Part shown: piece after piece, positions 18,801 to 27,800 of the stretch
Layout of the letters: each line of letters begins with the position of its first letter
Numbering within the stretch: the stretch's first letter is position 1
Origin: Deltaproteobacteria bacterium
GTDB lineage: Bacteria > Myxococcota_A > UBA9042
Direction of reading: 5' to 3'
Assembly (NCBI GenBank): GCA_016875335.1
Contig: VGRO01000024.1
Span: 1-49,162 of the forward strand
DNA length: 49,162 nucleotides
The notes under the pieces: model-generated
Databases searched by the model: none
What the model saw: the letters and a program-made list of their open reading frames with translations, nothing else
What the model was told of the DNA's origin: nothing
Position numbers and translations under genes: made by a program

Positions 18801-21800
18801 TGCGTCAGGTGTCGAGCACCGGTGAATCGCAGTGTCTGTGCATCGCCACCAGCACCTACAAGACGACGCAGGGCGGCGATTGCAACGACGGCAACAGCAA
18901 CGTCTTCACCGGTGCCACCGAGGTCTGCGATGGCATCGACAACAACTGCAACAGCGTCATCGACGAGGGATGCGACCAGGACGGCGACGGCTACTGCGAT
19001 TCCAACAAGATCACCATCGGTACGCCGAGCACCTGTCCCAAGGGCGGCGGCGACTGCGTGGACACCGACAAGACCATCAATCCGGGCGCCATCGAGAGCT
19101 GCGCCGACGGCGTCGACACCAACTGCGACGGCAACCTGAACGGCACGGGCGGCGCCGGCTGCACCGACTTCTACTACGACGGTGACAGCGACGGCTACGG
19201 GGCCAACGTCAAGCAGTGCATGTGCGCAGCCAATGGCCCCTACAAGGCCATCCAGGCCGGCGACTGCGACGACACCAATAGCGCGGTCAAGCCCGGCGTC
19301 GCCGAGAACTGCGCCACGCCCTATGACGACAACTGCAACGGCAACCTCAACGACGCGGGCGCCACCAACTGCAGCAAATACTATAAGGATGTCGACAAGG
19401 ACGGCTACGGCGTCGGCAGCGCGGTGTGCGCGTGCATCCCGTCGGGCGACAACATCGCCACGGTCGGCGGGGATTGCAACGACGCCGACGGCCAGACCAA
19501 CCCAGGCAAGGTCGAACTGTGCGACGGCAAGGACAACAACTGCAACGGCGCGGCGCCGAGCGCGGTCGAGACCAACCTTGCCACCGGCACTTCCAACAGC
19601 CTGACCAACTACTTGGCCCAGGAAGTCGTGTGGACACTGCCCGGCAGCTTCGCCAAGATTGACGTGTCGTTCAATGCGCCGACCGCGCAGAACGTGACGT
19701 TGACGATCTTCAAGTCGTCGACGTTGCCTGCGGCGATCAACAGCCCGTCCCCCGTCGAGACCATTGGACCCGTTTCAGTGGCGCAGAACGGTGCGGGCGT
19801 CTACACCAAGTACACCTTCACCTCGACCGCCAAACCCAACGTCCTGGCCGGCGAGAAGTGGGTGTTCGTGTGGAAGGCGTCGAGCACGGGCCTCACCATC
19901 CAAGAGAGCACCGGCAACCAGTACACCAAGGGCGGCGCGCACTTTGCACCGAGCACGCCGTTCAGTTGGTCGGCGCTCGGCAGCGGCTCGACCGACGTCA
20001 CCTTCCAGGCCTACCTCATCGTGACCGGCAACACGGTCGACGAGGGCTGCGACGACGACGGCGACAAGTACTGCGATTCGGCGATGGTGACCGCGTCGCC
20101 TGCCCCGGCCGTTTGCATCAACGGCGGCAATGACTGCGACGACACCAAATCGACGGTCAACCCGGGTGCGACCGAGGCCTGTGACAACCTGGACAACAAC
20201 TGCAACGGCAGCAGCGACGAAAGCTGCGACGCCGACGGCGACCAGTGGTGCGCGGCCGGTAAGACCGTGGTGGGCACGCCCAGCATCTGCCCGCTCGGCA
20301 AGGACGACTGCGACGACGGCAACAAGCTCATCTACCCGGGCAAGGCCGAGAACTGCGACGACCTCGACAACAACTGCGACGGCAGCAAGGACGAAGGCTG
20401 CAACGCCGACAACGACGGCTATTGCACCAGCGCCATGGCCACCATCGGCACGCCGGCCATCTGCAACAAGGGCGGCGGCGACTGCAAGGACAACGACGCA
20501 GCCATCAACCCGGGCGCGGTCGAGGCCTGCGACGGCATCGACAACAACTGCGCGGGCGGTGTGGACGAGGTGTGCGCCGACCTCGACAAGGACGGCTACT
20601 GCAACGGCAGCGTGGGCTGCGCGACCTGCGGCAACGGCAACGACGGCGACTTCAACGCCACGACTAACACGACGCTCACGGCCAAAGGCTACAACTTCAA
20701 GAACTTCACCATCGCCTCGGGTGTGGTGGTCACGGTCACAGGCAATGTCGAGCCCCTGCTGATTCGCGCCACCAACAAGATCGACATCAAGGGCACGCTG
20801 GTGCTCGACGGCACGGCCGGCACGGACGCTACCGGCAGCAGCAACGGCTGCTTGGGCGGCCAGAGCACGCCAGGCAAGGCGGTGGCAGGCGGCTTCGACG
20901 GCGGCTACGGCGTGTACAGCGACCCGAACGCGGTATATGACGGCAACGGGCCCGGCGGCGGCAAAAAGGGCATCTACAACTTCAGCGGCGGTTGCGGATC
21001 TGGCGGTGGCGGTGGCGGCCACGGCAGCGCTGGCGCCAACGGTGGCGCGGCCAATGGCAGCCTCGGCATGGGCGGCGGCACCTACGGGTCGATCGACCAA
21101 GACAAGCTGATTGGCGGATCGGGCGGCGGCGCGGGCGGCTACGGCTCGGCCTACAACGCCACGGGCGCAGGCGGCGGCGGCGGCGGCGGCGTGGTGCGCT
21201 TCGACGCACCTGACATCGTCATCACCGGCAAAGTCACCGCCAACGGCGGCGCGGGCGGCTGGCAGAAGAACAACTGCGACGGCGGCGCCTCGGGCGGCGG
21301 TGCCGGCGGCGCTATCTGGGTCCGCGGCAACAAGGTCGACATCTCGGGCGGCACGTTGAGCTCTGCAGGCGGAGCGGCCGGACAACTGCAAGACGGCAAC
21401 AACTGCGGCACCGCAGGCGGCGCGGGTGGCAACGGGCGCATCCGCATCGACGCCAACACCCTGGTCTCGGCTGGCACCACCACGCCGAGCTACATCACGG
21501 GCGCCAAGGACGGATTGGGCTCGCCGCTCTCGGCCAGCTGCCCCAAGGGCGGCGGCGATTGCAACGATGGCGACAAGAACGTCAATCCGGCGGCCACCGA
21601 GAACTGCAACACGGCCACCGACGACAACTGCAATGGCCTCGTCAATGAAGCCAACGCAGCCAACTGTACGAATTGGTACGCGGACGACGACCTCGACGGC
21701 TACGGCGGCGGCACAGCCGTTTGCCAGTGCACGCAGAGCAAGGCGCTGCCCACCAACATCGGCGGCGACTGCAAGGACACCGACATCACCGTCAATCCGG

Positions 21801-24800
21801 GCCAGGCAGAGGTGTGCGACGGCCTGGACAACGATTGCAAGAGCGGCGCCGACAACGGCTGCGACGATGACGGCGATCTGTACTGCGACAACACCATGAT
21901 CCTCAAGGACACCGCCAAGTGCACCAAGTCCTTGACGTCGTGCAAGGACCAGGCGATTTGGCCGCCGCAGTACAAGGGTTCGACCATCAGCATGGACACG
22001 CGCTCGCACGGCGGCGGCTACAACCCGTTCTACAAGGAATACTGGTACCCCGAGTGGGCCGGCGGCACGATTTACCGCTACGACCTGAACTACCAGAGCA
22101 AGGGCACGTTCAACGCCGGTCAAGGCGAGATGATGCAGTTGTGGGGCGACACCGACGGCAACTTCTACACCGCCAACTGGAGCTACAACACCATCACCAA
22201 GCGCAAGGCGCTGAGCAACCAGATCCTGTGGTCGTACAACATCGGCTACTACGCGGGTGGCGTCACGGCCGACAGCAACTACGTGTACGGCATGCGCGCC
22301 GACTACAACTACACCGTCCACCAGTTGAACAAGTCGACCGGCCAATTGGTCAAGACCTTCAACTTGAACGGCGGCAGCTTTGGCGACTGGATGTACGGCG
22401 GCTTTGCCAAGGTCGGCGACACGTTCCTGGTCGGTCGCGGCAACGCCGTGGTGTGGGCCTACGACGCCAACACCTACAACAACACCGGCAGCTACAACGT
22501 CGCCACCAACATCTACAACATGGCCTTCAACGGCACCGACTACTGCATTTCGGCCAACAGCAGCACCGTCTACTGTTACAAGGTGTGGGGCAACGTTTGC
22601 GGCCAGTCGTGCTCGAGCTCGATCCTGTGGCCGCCCAAGACCAGCACCGTGGTCAACTTCAACACGGTCAGCCACGGCGGCGGCTACAGCCCCAAGGCCA
22701 AAGAGTTCTGGTACCCGTCGTGGTCCGGTTCGACCGTGTACCGCTACAGCGGAAGCAACTACAGCTTCCTTGGCACCTTTGACAGCGGCCAGCAGCAGAT
22801 GATGCAGTTGTGGGGCGACATCGACGGCTACTACTACACCGCCAACTGGGGGATGAACACCGTCACCAAGAAGGCGGACATGAGCAGCACCACCGCGTGG
22901 ACCTACAACATGGGCGAGACGGCCGGCGCGGTCACCGCCGACAGCGACTACGTGTATGCGCTTGGCGCCGACAGCAGGCGGGTGCGCCGCTTGAACAAGG
23001 CCACCGGCGCGCTCATCGACACGTTCCTGTTGAGTGGCGGCGGCAGCGACACCGTCTACGGCGGCATGGCCGTCGGCGGTCCGAACCTGCTGGTCGGCCG
23101 CGGCTCGGGCGCGGTGTACCACTACTCGCTCAACCAGATGACCGTGGGCGACGTGTGGCCGCCGGTGTACACGGGCGCGGTCAGCATGAACACCCGCTCG
23201 CACGGCGGTGGCTACAGCTCCAAGGACAAGGAGTTCTGGTATCCCGAGTGGGCCGGCACCACGGTCTACCGCTACAACGAACAGTATCAGTACCTTGGCA
23301 CGTTCGACTCCGGCCAGCCGCAGATGATGCAGTTGTGGGGCGACACCGACGGCACGTACTACACCGCCAACTGGGGCTACGGGACCGTGACCAAGATGGC
23401 CAACAAGTCCAGCCAGCGCCTGTGGACGGCCAGCCTTGGCCAGACCATGGGCGGCGTCGCCGCCGACGAGAACTACGTGTACGCGATGCCGTACACGGGC
23501 ACCACCATCTGGCGCCTGAACAAGTCCAACGGGTCGGTGGTGGCCACGTACAACTTCAGCGGCGGCAATACCAGTAGCGCGTGCTACGGCGGCCTCGCCG
23601 TCATTGGCGACAAGCTCTTGGTCGGCCGCGACAACGCCGTGGTGTACCGCTACAACAAGAACACCTACCAGTACCTCGACTCGTTCAACGTCGCCACCAA
23701 CATCTACAACATGGCGTTCACGGGCAGCGAGTATTGCATCAGCAACAATGGCAGCACGGTGTGGTGCTACGCCGTGTACGGCCAGACCGTGCCGCTGGTC
23801 AGCACGTTCCAGGCTGCGACCAACATCTACAACATGTCGTTCACGGGCGACAAGTACTGCATTTCCAACAATTCCAGCACGGTCTACTGCTACAACATCG
23901 CGGGATCGAACTGCACCAAGGGCGACGACTGCGACGACAACCAGAAGACGACGTTCCCCGGCGCCACAGAGATCTGCGACAACCTCGACAGCAACTGCAA
24001 CAACATCGTCGACGATGGCTGCGACGACGACAACGACAACTATTGCGAGGCCGGCTTGACCATCGTCGGCACGCCCAGTACCTGCACGGCCGGCGGCGGC
24101 GACTGCAACGACAACAGCCCGTCGATCAACCCTGCCCCGACCACCAAGGAGAACTGTGCAACGCCCGAGGACGACAACTGCGACGGCGCGTCGGACCAGT
24201 TGGGCGCGCTCGGCTGCAGCAAGTGGTATTTCGACAACGACGGCGACGGGCAGGGCACCACGGCGTTCGAGTGCCGTTGCTCTGTCAGCGGCAAGTACTC
24301 AGCGCTGCAGAGCGGCGACTGCGACGACAACGATCCCAAGCAGTTCTCGGGCACCGGCGTGCCCAAGGCGATCTCCGGCGTCTACAAAGGCGCGCCGATC
24401 ACCATGGAGACCCGTTCGCACGGCGGCGGCTATAGCGCGACCTACGGCGAGTACTGGTACCCCGAGTGGGCCGGCTACACCATCTACCGCTACGACCAGC
24501 AGTACCAATACAAGGGCACGTTCAACAGCGGCCTGCCGCAGATGATGCAGTTGTGGGGCGACAGCGACGACACCTACTACACCGCCAACTGGGGCTACAA
24601 CACCATCAACAAGTGGAAGGGCATGGGCGGCCAGCAATTGTGGTCGTTCAACATCGGATCGACTGCGGGCGCGGTGACCAGCGACGGCAACAACGTGTAC
24701 GCCATGCGCTCTTCGGGCATGGGCGTCTGGGTGCTCGACAAGAACACCGGCGCGCAGGTCAAGGTCATCAACCTGTCGGGCGGCAGCGACGGCGGCAACT

Positions 24801-27800
24801 ATGGCGGCCTCGCGGTCTATGCCGGCGTGCTCTACGTCGGCCGCGACCACGCTCAGGTCTACCGCTACGACTTGTCCACCGGCAAGATCATGGACCAGTT
24901 CGCCGTCGCCACCAACATCTACAACATGGCGTTCAACGGCACGGAGTACTGCATCTCGGCCAACTCGAACCAGGTCCACTGCTACACCATCGCCGGCAAC
25001 ACCGCGCCGATCGAGGTCTGCGACGGCAAGGACAACAACTGCAACCTGGTGGTCGACGAGGGCTGCGACGTGGACAAGGACGGCTACTGCGACGCCAAGC
25101 TGCAGGTGTCGAGCACGGTCGCGTGTCCCAAGACCACGCCGGTGACCACCACGTGCCTGAACATGCCGCCGACCTACAAGGGGGCGCCGGTCACGATGGA
25201 GACGTATTCACACGGTGGCGGCTACTCGCCCAAGTACAACGAGTACTGGTATCCGCAGTGGGCCGGCACCACCATCTACCGCTTCAACGCCTCCTACCAG
25301 TATTTGGGCGCGTTCAACTCTGGCCGCAGTCAAATCATGCAGCTTTGGGGCGACACCGATGGCACCTATTACACCGCCAACTGGGGCCACAACTCCGTGT
25401 CGAAGTGGAATGACAAGGGCGCGACCGAACTGTGGCGCTACAACATGCCGAGCACGACCGGTGGCGTGACGGCCGACGCAACCTTTGTGTACGGCATGCT
25501 GTACTACGGTATGGAAGTGCACGTGCTGAACAAGTCCAACGGCCAGCTGGTCAAGAAGATCAACCTGACCGGCGGCGTCGACACCACCATGTATGGCGGT
25601 CTCGCGGCCGTGGGCGGCTCGCTGTTCCTCGGTCGCTACACCGGCGCCGTGTATCGCTATGACATCGTGACCGGCAAGCTGCTTGACCAGTTCTCGGTGG
25701 CGACCAACATCTACAACATGGCGTTCAACGGCAAGGAGTACTGCATCTCGGCCAACAGCAACCAGGTCTACTGCTACAACCTGAACCCGACGGCATGCAC
25801 CTTTGGTGACGACTGCAGTGACCTGGAGAAGGGCGTCAACCCGGGCATCAAGGAACTGTGCGATGGCGTCGACAACAACTGCAATAGCCAGAATGACGAA
25901 GGCTGCGACGACGACGGGGACAGTTGGTGCGACAGCGCGATGGTCACGGTGGGTACGCCCGAACCCGGTCCAGGCGTGCCCAGTAACGTGTCCGTGACCA
26001 TGGATACCAAATCGCACGGCGGTGGCTTCTCGCCCAAATACCAAGAGTACTGGTATCCCGAATGGTCCGGGACCACGATCTATCGCTACGACAAAAACCG
26101 CGTCTTCCTCGGCACCTTCAATTCGGGCCGCAGCGAAATCATGCAGGTTTGGGGCGACACCGACGGCACGTACTTCACCGCCAACTGGGGCCACTACTCG
26201 GTGTCGAAGTGGAATGACAAGGGCTCGAGCGAACTGTGGCGCTACAACATGGGCAATTATGCCGGCGCCGTCAGCTGCGACGATCAATACGTCTACGCGA
26301 TGCTGTACACCGGCATGAATGTGGTCGTGCTCAACAAGTCCAACGGCGCGTTCGTCAAAAACATCACCTTGCTCGGCGGCGCCGATACCACTATCTATGG
26401 CGGCCTGGCGGCGGTTGGCAAGTACTTCTACGTCGGACGGCACGACGGCAGCGTGTATCGCTATGAGAAGGCCACCGGTGTCTACAAGGACAAGTTCGTT
26501 TTCAATGCGTCCATCTGGAACATGTCGTTCAACGGCAAAGAGTACTGCATTTCGGCAAATAGCACTTCAGTGTACTGCGCCGATCTATTCCCGAACAGCT
26601 GTGTATTTGGCGGCGGCGACTGCGACGACACCAACCCCAAGGTCAACCCGGCCACTGCAGAGATTTGTGACGGCGCAGACAACAACTGCAACAAGGTCGT
26701 CGACGAGGCTGGGTCGCTCGGTTGCTCGCAGTACTACTACGACGGCGACCAGGACGGCTATGGCGTGAACAGCAGCCAATGCCTGTGCGAGTCCGGTAAG
26801 CAGTTCAAGGCCGTGGGCACGCCGACGACCTATGCCAACGCGCGGGCTGATTGCAAGGCGTGGGGCGGCGATCTCGTCTCCATCTACAGCGACGGCGACA
26901 ACGGCTACGTGCGCAAGCTTGCCAACGACGCGGGCGTGACCGGCAACGTGTGGGTCGGCCTGTCCGATTCCGCGCAAGAGGGCGTGTTCAAGTGGGTCAG
27001 CAACGAGGCGATGACCTACAGCAACTGGGACAGCAACGAACCGGCCGGCTCGGCGTTCGTCGGTACAGCGGTGCTGTCGCCGACTCAGCAGTCGCAGTTG
27101 AACACCTGGTACGGCAACAGCGCCCAGAAGTGGTCGCTGTGCTACCGTGGTACCCAGCACGGCTTCAACAGCAATACGTTCCACAACCAGTGCAACGCAT
27201 ACACCAAGACCCTGTCCATCCTGCGCGACACCAGCGGCAACATCTTCGGCGGCTACAACAGCGGCACATGGAACTGGCCGAGCGGCTACAACTACTACAA
27301 CCCCGGCGGCACCTGGCTGTTCAGCTTCAAGAACAACTACAAGAGCAACTGGGGCGGCAACTGCGCAGGTCAGAACTACGGCACCTACAACCACCCGAGC
27401 TACGGCCCGACGTTCGGCGGCGGCCACGACCTGTACGTTGATTCGAGCATGAAGTCGGGCTACACCTACTTCGGCTACAGCTACTATTGCCCGGTGGGTT
27501 CGTGCGGCAACGGCAGTTGCATGAGCTACTTCAGCTACCAGTACAGCGGCTGGCAGCTCAATGAAGTCGAGGTCTACTACGCCGACGGCACCGCGACAGG
27601 CGGCCCCGACAATCCTGAGGACTTCGTGTACATGAAGTCCAGCGGCAAGTGGGCCGACGACGCGGCCACCGCCACGGCCGGCTACGTCTGTTCGCGCTCG
27701 CTGTCGCTCTTCACCGCCAAGACCAACAACGACTGCGATGACGCATGCCCGACCTGCGCGCCCGGCAAGGCCGAACAGTGCGAAGGCAAGGACAACAACT

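Noticed and set aside
19775..23203. 1142-codon open frame antisense to the giant gene
   Set aside because: Same cause: repetitive codon use leaves the opposite strand without stops. No signal or motif, and fully inside a clear coding sequence.
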